NCBI GenBank assembly: GCA_012295275.1
Contig: CM022679.1
Location: 18,910,842-18,974,841 of the forward strand
DNA from: Chrysomallon squamiferum
Lineage: Eukaryota; Mollusca; Gastropoda; Neomphalida; Peltospiridae
DNA: 64,000 nucleotides
Direction: 5' to 3'
Shown: positions 11,835-23,412 of the stretch, one piece after another
Layout: each line of letters opens with the position of its first letter
Numbering within the stretch: the first letter of the stretch is position 1
Notes under the pieces: model-generated
What the model was told of the DNA's origin: nothing
Databases searched by the model: none
What the model saw: only the letters and a program-made list of their open reading frames with translations
Position numbers and translations under genes: made by a program

Positions 11835-14439
11835 TGGGGAGAGTATTTAAATTATTTAAAATTAAAATTAAAATTAAATATTTATTTGAATGTAAAATGT
11901 AGTCTATAAACCATATGTTTTAACAAAAAAATCAAATTTAAGTCGTTTGCGATTACATTTTATTTTGTCTGTGTCCAGTCAACATATAAATAATCTGAGC
12001 TAGGAATAACAGTTAAAAAACTTGGTATCCCCAGCTTATAAAATGTTACTGGTGACTGCATGTGCCACAAGTATCATGCTAGACATTTTCTACCAAGGAA
12101 ACAAAATTAAAAAGAAATAGGTGTAATGTAAACAGGGAGAAGACATAATATAACGTTCAATTACAGTACATCTGAAGAAAAAAATAAAAATAAAAAACAA
12201 AATAAAACAATATTTAAAACTTTATTTATATAACTTCCGACATATTTCTTCATTAAATTTTGTTAATAGACTTTTATTTTATTTTATTTTATTATAATAA
12301 TTATTATTATTATTATTATTTTATGTTTGGAATATATTCTCTTCGTTTCCACTTTCACACAGTCACGCACAAACACAAACAAATACAACGAGAAAACATG
12401 TAAATTTACATATACAAACTCATTAAAACAAACAAACAAACAGACAAACAAATAACAAATAAATAAATAAATACAAATCTTTGAAAAAGAAATGAGAAAA
12501 GAAAAGTAAAAACAAAACACAAAAACAATAACATTATCAATATCAAAAACAGTCATTATAAATAAATAAATAAATCGAGAAAAAAAGAAATAACAACCAA
12601 TGATTTAAAACAACAAAAAAAAAAAAAAAAAAAAAAAAAAGACAAGCAAACCAAAGATAGAAAGGAAAGAAAAAGAAAATGTCAAAAACAACAAAAGAAA
12701 AACAAAATAAGACCCACAAAAGTATTCGCCAGACTCTTCCTCTAGCAATTAAATAAACTGAAATTTGCATAAAATAATAAATAATTCATATTTGTCTCAT
12801 AACCTACGTCCTTAATACACAAACTGACTTCTACTAGAATATTATACATCCGGATTCTCTCATTGAAACAAAATGTCGCAGTCTATTCATTTTATTTTTT
12901 CCCGAAAAATTAGGAAAACCCAAGTGATTCATAGTCTAATGATTTAAACAGGCTGCAACGATCGTTTCCCGGAAATACAACTTATTTACTTATTTAGCTC
13001 AGACATCTCTCACTGAACGTTGAAAATCTTTGAAATAAAACCAGTTACAACTTAATTACGAGGTGATTATTATAAGCATAAGAAAAGACCGAATTACTAT
13101 TATATTAAAATAACAATTCTTACCAGTTATGTGCGTATTTTAGTTTTTTCAGTTCACTTTTAAAATAAGTACATTTATATTTGAATATATATTTTGACTT
13201 AATATCCAAAAGTTGATTTAACGAATGCAATGTACAAGATAGAAACATTGTCGTTGTTAGAATTAATGAATAATTACTTGTTTAACGACACCACGAAACA
13301 CATCAAACTGTCTGCTCTTAGCTGATACGTAGGTAGATTAAGTTTTAATTTTTAAAAATTTATATAATCATATAAAAGGAGAAACCTTTCTATATGCCTT
13401 CGCACAACTGCGAATACAGACAACATAGATTTCTAAAAATAGATCTTGTATGTCATGCTGTATGACTAGTTGAATTACTCCATGCAGAAAAAGAAGTGCA
13501 CTGAAATCATCTTCACACACAAACAACTCAGAAACATTCTTAATACCCATTGTCACTAGACAGTGCTGATTCGGAGTATTTAAATAAGTCACTTGGAATT
13601 AAATTCAAAATGTATTTATTTATTCTTATTTTGTTTGTTTCACATATTTTAATTACTTAATTCGGAAGAATATTATTAACTTGTTCACTCGTGCTAAGTT
13701 TATGAATAGATACACGCATTTCCTATTATACATGTAAATTAAGTAACGCTTTAAAAAAAATTATCACTTTATCCATGATGTATTGCGTGTCGTGATTAAT
13801 GAAATAAAATAAAAGACAATTAATTTAAATAGATTTTTTTTATATAAATATATCTTATGTGTCTATTTCTCATTTTCCCTCCTAACTCCCTGTCTAATTA
13901 TCTATCTGTCGATCGATCCATCCACATATCTATCTTATCTTTCTGTCCGTCTGTCTGATTATCAGTCTTTCTGTATCTACTAGCTCGTTTTCAAACATAT
14001 CTACTATTAATCGGGTTTTTTTCGTTCATAAAATTATGATACATTACCGTAAATACCTCATCAACAAAAACTGTCGAAATCAGACATTCACTGCAGCTGG
14101 AACTAAAGGTAGAGACACGAAAGAACTAACGAGCCAACCAAGCAAACAAGGAACAAACCAATCAACAAATAAATAAATAAAGATAATCAAAACTTATTAC
14201 TGAAATATATCTCACAGTTCATTTATTGCAGTTATTGCCGGTAGGCAATAACTGCACGGTTCTGAAACGTTTAATAATAACAACTATGAATATTCACGAC
14301 ATTTCAGTAGACTGAGTGGGATCATATACCATAAAACAAAATGCTTTTGAATTTATATATTTAAAAACTTAAAGCATTTTAAATTAAGTTAAATAGAGAT
14401 ATCAAATACATGGATAAATATTTTAATTTTGATGTTGAT

Positions 14440-14481
14440 GTTGATGATAATAATAATAATCATTATAATAATAATAATAAC

Positions 14482-14550
<69 letters not shown>

Positions 14551-14570
14551 AAGAAGAAGAAGAAGAAGAA
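14440..14570. repeat. (AAT)n-(AAG)n compound triplet array
   Basis: An AAT/ATA array passes into about 17 perfect AAG units (14520-14570). It starts about 140 bases past the bZIP-A stop, so in the sense strand the probable 3' untranslated region carries (TTC)n then (TTA)n. Confidence 0.85.
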
Positions 14571-14709
14571 AATTAAAATAGTTTGAAACCAAACAATTCC
14601 TGTCACCTTCCATTTTATCTTTATAATTTGTAACATAAACACAGTCTAATTTAATTCTAACATTCAAATTAATTTGGTCACATATTCTTTCAGAAGTTTG
14701 TCAAGAGCG

Positions 14710-14850
14710 TCATCCAGCTTTGTGTTTTATTTTTGATTTATCTTTTTTAATAATTGTCTTTGTTATTTCCAAAAGTTTATTTTTTCTCTCCTTCAGTTCC
14801 GAGATCTCTTCAGTAAGATTTTTGTTCTCTTCTTCAAGGCTGTTGATTAT
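14710..14850 (-). CDS. bZIP-A exon 4 (leucine zipper and stop)
   Basis: It encodes IINSLEEENKNLTEEISELK and the rest of the zipper, then a short Lys-rich tail ending KHKAG and TGA. The acceptor is CTTTCAG. Confidence 0.93.
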   Translation of the reverse strand: MINSLEEENKNLTEEISELKERKNKLLEITKTIIKKDKSKIKHKAG

Positions 14851-16667
14851 CTGAAAGCAATATCGTAGTTAATGAGTAATTCATTATTTGTTAAAGAACA
14901 AGTCAACAATAACAGTTATTAGGCATCAAACATGTTATACAGTGATAATGTCTAAAAAGAAAACGTTGTTTCTTGACCAATGAGTGGGTAAACACTGAAA
15001 TTATTTAATTTAACTGTAATCTAAAAATACTTTTGATTTTAATCAGAATATAATTTTAATGAAACAGACATGAACATTCAGTGGAATAAGATCCACCAAA
15101 AACCCTTATTTAAAAAAAATAAAAAAATAAAAAAATAAAAAATAAATAAAATAAAAACAACGAACAAAACAAACAAGCCAAAAATCCCAAACAACTAAAA
15201 TTATGAATCTAGTTTTGGAAAATAATAAGCACTTATATATAAAATCCTTCCACCTGAGTGAGCTTTTCTTGTTTCTTGGCCTGATTCATTCTGCTACGCT
15301 TTGCTGATTCTTTGTTATTCTCTTTTCTCTTTTCAATTTTCGCTTTTTCTTCATCTGTTAGCTATAATGATAATTATAACAGCAATAATAACGACTACGA
15401 CGATGATGTTGATGATGACAGTAATAGCATTTTGATACTTGTAAGCAAAGTATATTAATCGAACACTTTTCTGTTGTTACAAAATTCAACATTAAATTTT
15501 TTATTTGCACATTTAGTATATTTACACAGAGAAAAGCACATATACCAGACAGAGCTGTAACCTGGAGACTATTATGTAGATATATCTGTCTAAAGTTGAC
15601 TACAACCGAAATCAGTAATATCTGTCTCTAAATATGTAAGTGAGTCTGTTTGCATGTGTCTGAATATGTATATAAATAAATATTACCTCTGATGGTGGTT
15701 TTGGAGTAAAATCAACTGTTGGTAATGGCTTGTTGTCATATTTCTTTTCAATGTTAGATCTCAGTTTCATTTTTACAACAGAATTTCTAGTTATGATATT
15801 TTTCGAAGGATCCTCGACTCCAGGAAACGCGAATACATCTGCGGTTTCGGACACTAATGTTTGCGATAGAGCGGACTCAGATAAGAAGCTGTCTTCTTGA
15901 TTTTCATTGCAAAACGGAAACTCTTCTTTTAGCAATGTCTGAACCGTTTCGGGTATATTTCTTGCTTTGGGTGACAGGTCGGATACTTTATTTGAAGATT
16001 CACTGACAATGTCGGTTAAAACATACCCAGTATCGTCAGAATCCATATGGACATAATCATCTGTTTTTGTCGTCATATTAGAGTGTGACATAATAACAGA
16101 ATTTAAGAAGTCTCCGTCACACATTTCATCGAGGACACATGTGTATATTTCCAATGTTTCAGAATTTATGTCACTTTGTTGTTTGTTCACTTCGTATTGA
16201 CTCATTTGAGAAACTTCTTGTGATGGTATATCTTTGACCGTTCTTTCATATTTAGATTCATTTTTGGAAAATGTTGTGTCAAGATCAGCCTAAAAAATAT
16301 GTACACCCAAAAAATATTTTATGGTTGCATACAGTAAGAAATAAAAAATAAACACAAAAACCCACTAAACAAACACAAACAAATGAACAAATGACAAAAC
16401 TAAAAAAACTAAAACATTAAAAAAACAAACAAAAAAACTGAAGCAAACTCCCAGTAAAACAAAAGAACAACAAAAGCATCATCATCGTCATTATCATTAT
16501 CAGCAACAACAAGCAATAAAAAATAAAATAAGTCTTTCCCCAGAAAAATAACATGTCATAAAAAGATGCTAATAGAAGTTTTATACCCGAAAATGTTAAG
16601 ACATCTCAAAATATGTACATATGCATCAATATCTCCATCCAGACAGAGAAACAACAGCAATAAAAAA

Positions 16668-16713
<46 letters not shown>

Positions 16714-16787
16714 TAAATAAAATATATTAAATAAAATTAATAATGGAAACTTACTTCATGTACTGATAGCGTTTTACTCGATGTCAT
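14710..16787 (-). CDS. bZIP transcription factor, tandem copy A (4 exons, 294 aa)
   Basis: This is a nuclear DNA-binding bZIP protein. The exons are 16755-16787, 15687-16289, 15254-15361 and 14710-14850. All junctions are phase 0 and the total is 294 aa plus a TGA stop. An in-frame TAA lies just upstream of the ATG, fixing the start. The first 212 residues are acidic and Ser/Thr-rich, as in an activation domain. A linker NKPLPTVDFTPKP (197-209) is followed by the basic region NKESAKRSR (228-236). The first zipper leucine (246) is ten residues after the last Arg, and the heptad continues at 253, 260, 267, 274 and Ile281. The protein ends 13 residues later, with no extra domain. The basic-region signature NxESAxRSR is somewhat GCN4/ATF6-like, but I cannot place it in a named subfamily. 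Copy B lies about 2.7 kb upstream in the same orientation. Confidence 0.92.
15254..15361 (-). CDS. bZIP-A exon 3 (basic region)
   Basis: These 36 codons begin LTDEEKAKIEKRKENNKES and continue AKRSRMNQAKKQEKLTQ, the DNA-contacting helix plus the first zipper leucine. The exon length and boundaries equal those of the copy B exon at 20383-20490. Confidence 0.94.
15687..16289 (-). CDS. bZIP-A exon 2 (acidic N-terminal region and KPLP linker)
   Basis: The exon is 201 codons, phase 0 at both ends. It is rich in Asp, Glu, Ser and Thr. Blocks shared with copy B are NIPExVxxL and VKxKxRxxI followed by the NKPLPxVDFTPKP linker at the end. Confidence 0.93.
16668..16710. repeat. (AAT)n microsatellite
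   Basis: The array lies in bZIP-A intron 1, close to exon 1. Confidence 0.9.
16755..16787 (-). CDS. bZIP-A exon 1
   Basis: It encodes MTSSKTLSVHE and ends at a strong donor (GTAAGT). An in-frame TAA lies nine bases upstream of the ATG. Confidence 0.85.
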
Positions 16788-16823
16788 GTCGGACAGTTAA
16801 TTCTTCGAAAAGAACAGGTGATC

Positions 16824-16831
16824 TGACGTCT
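16824..16831 (-). promoter_or_regulatory. CRE-like site upstream of bZIP-A start
   Basis: The minus strand reads AGACGTCA, one base from a full CRE, about 37 bases before the bZIP-A start codon. It could serve autoregulation by a bZIP protein, but a single 8-mer is weak evidence. Confidence 0.3.
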
Positions 16832-17318
16832 CATCAAATATTTTTTTAAACATATAAATTTGTAGTATTAACTATTAATCAAAATAAAATCAATTTTAAA
16901 CAACTAAAATAATTAACTGAGAGAGAATTATTGATACGTTTTCAGTAGTGAAATGGTGGGAATTCCATATTCTGTGACTAAAATATCTATTTTTCGGAAA
17001 TCCCCCGTCTAAAAATAGTTGTTTTTCCCGGTGGAGTCGTCGATCGCTAGACTAACACTTTAGAAGTATTTTGCTTGCTTCATACAGTCTGTAAAATGCA
17101 GTGCCAGTGATTATGCAAAATGAAACAGTTATTTAACAAAAGATAAAGCCCCATTATATTAAAACTGAGGAGATTTTGTATGATTGATGATTGTGTATAT
17201 ATACACATAGATATGTGTAGTCGTATATTGATTATTTATTGGTTATTATATTGTTGTTGAAGTTATATTATTATTTATTTATTTTATTAACTATTATTTG
17301 TGTGTGTATGTATATATG

Positions 17319-17321
17319 TAT

Positions 17322-17360
<39 letters not shown>
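17319..17360. repeat. (CA)n microsatellite
   Basis: It directly abuts the left end of Tigger-like copy 2. Confidence 0.9.
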
Positions 17361-17361
<1 letters not shown>

Positions 17362-17578
17362 AATGGTGCCTTGACTTACGAGTTTAATTCGTTCCGTGAC
17401 CGAGTTCGTAACTCAGTTTGCTCGTATATAAAATCAATTAATTGAAATAACATAAATCCGTTCCAGCCCCTCCCTAGAATTATAGCCTTTATCGACTCCT
17501 TCTGCTTCAGTATGGTACATATCGTAATAGTACTACGCTCATACTGCCTCGCTAAATCGACTACACGCACATCTCTGT
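17360..17578 (-). mobile_element. Pogo/Tigger-like remnant, copy 2 (truncated)
   Basis: It begins with a terminal repeat related to the other copies (GGTGCCTTGACTTACGAG), directly after a CA array. It carries the same transposase fragment on the minus strand (VVDLARQYERSTITICTILK then KESIK). Homology stops near 17578, before the second terminal repeat, so about half the element is missing. Confidence 0.75.
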
Positions 17579-17649
17579 CATGCAGAATATAACAAATGAA
17601 ACACGTGGCTTAAAGCTGTTTGTTTGTTTTTAACACTGTCTGTGGGCCA

Positions 17650-17822
17650 TTTCGTGTTCCAACTTGTGCACTATGACTGGTATATACTACCCTGTCTGTA
17701 GAATGGTACTACTAATCAAACATAATAATACCCCATGAAGTGGCAACAGCGGGTTTCCTCTCTCAATACAGTGTGGCCCTTAACCATATGTCCTTAAAAC
17801 ATTTCTTTCTTCTTTTTTTTTT
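17650..17822 (+). mobile_element. Degraded V-SINE-like retroposon
   Basis: The blocks GTGTTCCAAC, GACTGGTATAT, CCTGTCTGT, GCGGGTTTCCTCTCT and CTTAACCATATGTC occur in the order I recall from SINEs abundant in mollusc genomes, followed by ACATTTCTTTCTT as a 3' tail. A central part is diverged. The tRNA-derived head with A and B boxes is not evident, so this is a 5'-truncated or decayed copy. Family identification is from memory of the consensus. Confidence 0.6.
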
Positions 17823-19461
17823 CTGTTCAATGGCTGAGTGTTTAGATAATTCACATATAAATGCAATCTGTGTGTATTATTATCATTTGAAAACATGTCC
17901 ATGTTTATAAATGTACTTTCTTTTTGAGAGTTGGGTCGTCCGCATAGTCAAATCGATTTTAACCATTTTTCTCGTTGTGTTTTCGGCTTCGGAAACGGTA
18001 TACCTTTCAAATGCTGTACTAGTCATTTGATTTACATGTTCCCCAAGCACATCGTTTTATTATTGTGCTTATGATTAATGCCTTCTAACAAAGTAAGTAT
18101 TAACGCTTGCTGAACAACTGAACAAAACAATGAACAACATAAAAACACCGTTTGTGGGACAATATGGCGCCAAAAATAAAGCATTATGGGTGTGTGAAAA
18201 TAGTGCGCTTTGATTGCTTGAAGTTCCGAAGTGACTGACACATATGGAAACATGAATTAGTGAGCTTTAGCAAGCTCCCACACATTATTTACAGGTATTA
18301 CAGTGGCGACATGAACTGTTTTCAAGTAATGAAGGTATGAAGACCCATCATAAAACAGAGACAAATGGATATGACTTAGTGAGCAAAAACCCTCCAAAAT
18401 TCGGACAAAACGGTGTTCGAAAGTTGGAAAAAGCACGGAAAAAAAAACGAAAAAAAAAGAAGAAAACAGTTTTTTGTGTTTTTATCTGCATACAATTTCT
18501 GGCAAATCATTCCTTGTGTCCATTTTTACCAAAGAGACCACATATACACTTGAGAACCAATATATGAATAGAATAATAATAATAAGAAGAAAAAGAAACG
18601 TATTTAGATACATATATTTTTTTTATTATAAAAGTCAATAATGCAATATATGTACAAAGATCGTCAACTCCCCCGACAACAATAATATTTATGGAAATTT
18701 AAAATGCAAATTAATATAAAATATTTGTGAAAATGGTGTATACAAATTTCCTTTTTAAAATTATGATAAGAAATTATTTTAAAAGATTTAAAATTCATAG
18801 TTTGTTTCAATCACATAATTAATATTCATTGTGACATTATTATTATTTTTTTTCATTCGTGGTGCATTAATATCATAAGCTGTGTAATAGATAAAGGTTA
18901 AATTACAAATATCTACAAATATATTATCCGAAACTGAAAAACGCCAGTAAGACAACATATACCAATAAATTAAAAAAAAAAAAAAAATAAGAGTAAAAAC
19001 TAAAAAAAATTAAATAACTGCAATTAAAGACATTATATTATGAGCTTTTTCAAAATTTCTATTTATAAAGGAACCACAATAATAAATCTGATAATGATGA
19101 TGATGATAATAATAATAATAACAATAATAATAATATCTAGACCTTTATCTAAATTATGATTGTCAGGGACTATTTAAACATTTTTATTTTTTTGGTAATA
19201 TTTTATAATAATTATACCTGTAGTGCTTATTTTTGTACTTTAGAAATTCAGTAAAATAAAGAATAGAGATATGCATAGTTGTACGTAAACTCCATTAAGT
19301 ACATTACTGTTTTGTCACCGGTAAAAATGAATATTCAAAACTGTTCAGTATTTTCCGGAAAGTGTTGGTTCCCCAGTTGTTTCACGTTGTTCAAGAATCG
19401 GATAGTCTGCACTGGCTGTCTGGTTGGCCATTCCTTAATCGTGACTTTCGTTTTCGATATG

Positions 19462-19653
19462 TCATCCTTGTTCAACAACCTGGCTTAATAAAACCTGCAG
19501 CGCCTTTGTAATTTTTTCCTTTTTCAACTGTTTTTGCTTGTAACATTTACAGACGTGGCCATTCATAATCTGTGAACATTTCTCTTTGTTTGCCTCAAGC
19601 ATTTTGATATGATTTTGAAGAAGCTCGTTTTCCCGTTCCAGGTCATTAACTCT
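19462..19653 (-). CDS. bZIP-B exon 5 (zipper and C-tail)
   Basis: It encodes RVNDLERENELLQNHIKMLE, then a CSQIMNGHVCKC segment and a Lys-rich tail ending VVEQG and TGA. The acceptor TTTAAAG was chosen because shifting to the next AG would hit a stop at once. Confidence 0.9.
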   Translation of the reverse strand, partial: RVNDLERENELLQNHIKMLEANKEKCSQIMNGHVCKCYKQKQLKKEKITKALQVLLSQVVEQG

Positions 19654-19997
19654 CTTTAAAAAAAAAAAGAAGAAAAAAATGAAAAAAGATCATTAAACGT
19701 AAGGAGAAAACATTTTTAGTATTTCTAGCACTGAATATATTCTAACTTTTAGACAGAAGCTTGGTTAGATACGAGTTAATTATTCGTAAAGGCAATTACT
19801 TCCATATGCCGTTATCTATCAATGTCCGGTGCTCTCATTGTTTTAAAAAGTTTCTTATTAAATTTGATATTTTAAATTTAAAACTTAAAGGAAACACAGA
19901 TACTGTGAGTTTTTCAAAAATGTCGAAGATGCAGTGATTAAAAGAACCATATATATAAAGCAAATAAAACTTATATATATAAAAAATAATCAATAAA

Positions 19998-20036
<39 letters not shown>

Positions 20037-20156
20037 TTACCAACGATAACAACAACAACAATAAAAACAAAAACTAATAAAATACAAACAGCAAAAAATT
20101 AAACACTAACAAAAATAAAAATAATAATAATGAGAGAGAGAGTGTGAGAGAGAGAG

Positions 20157-20205
<49 letters not shown>

Positions 20206-20559
20206 TAATAATAAAACATCCAAAGACACCTACTGAATGTTCCTTCATAAAAATAGAGTAAAATACAGAATCAACCGTTCTAAACAGATAGGTAGGTCAG
20301 CTTACATTATCAGCACTACATAATCTTTAATAGTCACAGTTTACATCTCAGTTGAAAGGCTGGTTCAGATGAATAAACCAACCTTTTCTAGAATCATCAG
20401 ACGATGTTTCTGGTTTTGTCTGCTTCTCGCTGCAGATTCACGATTCTTCTGTTTCCTCTGTTCAGCCTTTTCCTTCTCTTCTTGGGATGGCTATAAAAAA
20501 AAAAAAAAAAAAAAAAAATAATAATATGCTTGTTATTTTTAGTAGCAAGTAGAAAAAGC

Positions 20560-20596
<37 letters not shown>

Positions 20597-21855
20597 TGGA
20601 TGTGTGTTTATACACATACATGTACACACACACACAGGCACAAATAAACTAAACGACTGAAATAAAAGATAAGAAAAAACATTAAAGCAACCATCTAAGC
20701 AAAACCCCACAGAATGGTTTCTGTGGCATTGCTTTCAGGAAACAGAATTTACCTCTTGAGCAGGTTTTGGAGTGAAGTCTACAGGCGGCAGGGGCTTGTT
20801 GCCATTCTTTTGTTTGATGGTGTTTCGGATCTTTTGCTTTACGAAATTTTCATCAGCATTCTTTTCAAAATTGGGCTGAGGAATGTCAGCTAGTTTAAAA
20901 ATGTTCGGTTCATCATTTGTAAAATCGGAAGTCTCCTGGCTTTCCAGAGCCTTTACTATCTCAGGGATATTGGGTGTTTGTTTGACGAAGCCCGAGCAAG
21001 AATTCTTAGCATCAACACCTGAAACATTGATACCGTGAAGTTTTCCAATGCAGTGGAGATGGAATGATTAAAATATTTGTCAGAAACAGTGTCAGATTAA
21101 GATGCATGTTTTAGCTTCTCATAAAGCTAATTTAAATGATACACGCTATGTTAATCCAACATTGTTTCTTTAATTACCAAATGGCACATATGACCATCTG
21201 CGTTAGTGTAAAGATGTCAACTATCATCAACTTCTATTAACAAATTTTAGAGATGCCTTACCTGTATAACTACTACTGTTAAAGTTATTGTCCAGTGTAA
21301 GCAAGTCCTGAATGTCTGACATAACTCCATCAATCTGTTAAAAATGAATGTATATGTTTTTTGATTACACTAGCTATAAACGTTATGTAAAAAAAAATTA
21401 TATAATGAAGAAATATATATAGTTTAAAAATATTAATTCAAACAGTCAAAACTATTCCATTTAAAAAATCTTGCACATACACACACACACGCACGCACGC
21501 ACACATAAATATTCTCAAATATGCTTATCTATTTATGTATTAATAAGAACAAACCAGCAATCAGACAAAACAAACTTGCCTAAAAATCCAAACATATCTA
21601 ACAACAAATCTAAACTCACAAAAAAAAACACCTGAAGAAAAGAAAAGAACAGAGAGAAGAAAATAATGCAATTAAAGAAAAAAAACCACATACACAAATG
21701 CACACAAACAATAAACAGTCTGTTTAAAATAAAAAAAAGGAAAAAGAAACTTTAAGTCGTACTTCAGCAGTTCTTCCTCCATTTTCCATATCCCATAAAA
21801 ACGAATCGGGTTTCTGTATGCAGTTAATAAAATCCATATTGTCCAAACCCTCCAT
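19462..21855 (-). CDS. bZIP transcription factor, tandem copy B (5 exons, 243 aa)
   Basis: This is a nuclear bZIP protein paralogous to the gene at 14710-16787. The exons are 21763-21855, 21262-21334, 20753-21018, 20383-20490 and 19462-19653, giving 243 aa plus TGA. A TAG in frame directly precedes the ATG, fixing the start. The N-terminus (MEGLDNMDFINCIQK) is acidic and aromatic, as in activation domains. The linker NKPLPPVDFTPKP (129-141) precedes the basic region NRESAARSR (160-168). Zipper leucines at 178, 185, 192 and 199 obey the spacing rule, and the fifth position is Cys206. The tail holds GHVCKC and a Lys-rich stretch, longer than in copy A. Copy B has one more N-terminal exon than copy A but the same 108-nt basic-region exon. 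The subfamily is unassigned. Confidence 0.92.
19998..20032. repeat. (AAT)n microsatellite
   Basis: The array is short and lies in the intron before the last bZIP-B exon. Confidence 0.85.
20157..20215. repeat. (AAT)n microsatellite after a short GA run
   Basis: The array lies in the intron between bZIP-B exons 4 and 5. A GAGA run at 20132-20156 precedes it. Confidence 0.9.
20383..20490 (-). CDS. bZIP-B exon 4 (basic region)
   Basis: These 36 codons contain EQRKQKNRESAARSRQNQKH and end ILEK, the DNA-binding helix and first zipper leucine. The acceptor follows a long T tract on the sense strand. The donor GTTGGT is non-consensus after GT. Confidence 0.92.
20753..21018 (-). CDS. bZIP-B exon 3 (linker)
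   Basis: It starts GVDAKNSCSGF, contains NIPEIVKAL as in copy A, and ends with VKQKIRNTI and NKPLPPVDFTPKPAQE. The acceptor is TTTCAG and it leaves in phase 0. Confidence 0.93.
21262..21334 (-). CDS. bZIP-B exon 2
   Basis: It encodes IDGVMSDIQDLLTLDNNF and NSSSYT, a short acidic/hydrophobic segment. The acceptor is TTAACAG, the donor GTAAGG and the exit phase 1. Confidence 0.85.
21763..21855 (-). CDS. bZIP-B exon 1
   Basis: The exon has 31 codons, MEGLDNMDFINCIQKPDSFL then WDMENGGRTAE. An in-frame TAG is adjacent to the ATG. The donor is GTACGA, a weaker site. Confidence 0.82.
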
Positions 21856-23345
21856 CTATTTCTGTTCCAGTCTCGATGTTGAACTTTAAATTATTACTTT
21901 GACTATATAGTAATATGTTCTACAATCTAGAATTAGTCCCACTAAATGCTAAATAAAACAGAGTTGAAATCAAGACTGCTTTACCAGAAAAATAGTGAAG
22001 ACATAAAAACAACCAATCACAACGTCGTTTTAAAACAGAGATGCCGTGCGGCTATTTTTGGATTCACGAGTAATAGTCATGCAAAAGAAAAATAATAATA
22101 ATAAAAAAATATAATAATGATAATAAGATGAAAAATTATACAATTTAAAAAACAATACATGAAAACAGTTGTAATAATTAAAATATTTAAAATGTTACTT
22201 AATTACAGGACACTTTAAGGATATAATACGCAGTTTATGTAAAAATAACTCTGACTGGAAAATCCCATTCCTGTATTTAAATTATGGTCGCATATCTACT
22301 AACTTTAATGCTGACAGTGTTATACATTAAAGTGCACACACATAGACGGCTTGCATCATCCATTCACAAATAGGTTTTATTTCATCATTGACTCGAAACA
22401 AGGAAATAATATCCATATTTTCCAGTGAGTCACCAAGTCGTGTGACTTTTGCTGTGAATAAATACATTTATTCTCGAATAAAGGAGAAAACAAATCTTAA
22501 GATCACCAGAGGGCTTTGTTAAAAATACATGGTTTATAAATATCCTTTATATATAACGTAGCAGATTAGTTGATATATATTGCAGACCTAACTGTACTAT
22601 TTTTCCGTGGTTGTTTGAGTTTTATTTGTTACTTTTATTATTTTTTTATAAACTAACGAATAAAACTTATAGGCACAGAGAATAAGAGAAAGACATGGTG
22701 TTAGAGAAACATATTTTTTATAAGCAATAGTTTCACAGACAGATACAACAAATTTAATATAATTTAAACAAACAGACAGACACAGATAAAGACTGATTTT
22801 AAATTATTTTATATTTGAAGGTGGATTTTATTATTATTACTTTCAAATTTGTATGACAATTTTTCTGATAAGAGTTAGAACACAAAAAGGAAATAATCAT
22901 TTACCAGAATCAGTTTTAGGCACAACTTCATTTTAGTATTTAAATTTCATGAATTTGTCAGAAGGCTATGAATCATAAATAGGTAATATGAAATAAAATC
23001 ACTTCCTTCTTCTTTGTTCCGTTATGGTAAAAAATATCAGAATAGGAAGAAATAGGATATAGTAAATAAATAAACATATAATAATAATAATAATAAACAA
23101 CAAAAATGAATATTTGTGCATATTTGGCCATTGCTATGCGCATAAATTGAGAAATGAAATTAAAATGAAGAACATCGGAACTTATTATTGAAAATATTTA
23201 TTTATTCTCCTTGTTTTTTTTTTTTTTTCATTTTCTTCTTTCATTTCTTTTCTTTTCTTTATTTCTCTATATTTTTATTCTTTTTAAAGAGCCGTAATGA
23301 ATGAAACAAATGTTTCGTAATTCTTTGTTCACAAATTGTAATTCA

Positions 23346-23351
23346 TTATTA

Positions 23352-23412
<61 letters not shown>

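Larger units (their letters stand above)
8821..14709. other. Spacer between calpain 5' end and first bZIP gene
   Basis: No coding exon is recognised here. It holds AT-rich DNA, triplet arrays (about 9340-9505, 10723-10770), a CA/GA compound array (11739-11831), A/T homopolymer stretches and the CRE cluster at 9944-9967. The part near 8821-10000 should include the calpain promoter, because that gene reads leftward. Confidence 0.6.
16788..19461. other. Spacer between the two bZIP genes
   Basis: It contains the bZIP-A upstream region, a CA array (17319-17360), a truncated Tigger-like copy, a V-SINE-like element and unassigned sequence at 18000-19260. I see no coding exon. The cluster of insertions is what separates the two paralogues. 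Confidence 0.6.

Noticed and set aside
13368-13592. Minus-strand 74-codon open frame
   Set aside because: It has no recognisable domain and lies in a spacer rich in AT repeats.
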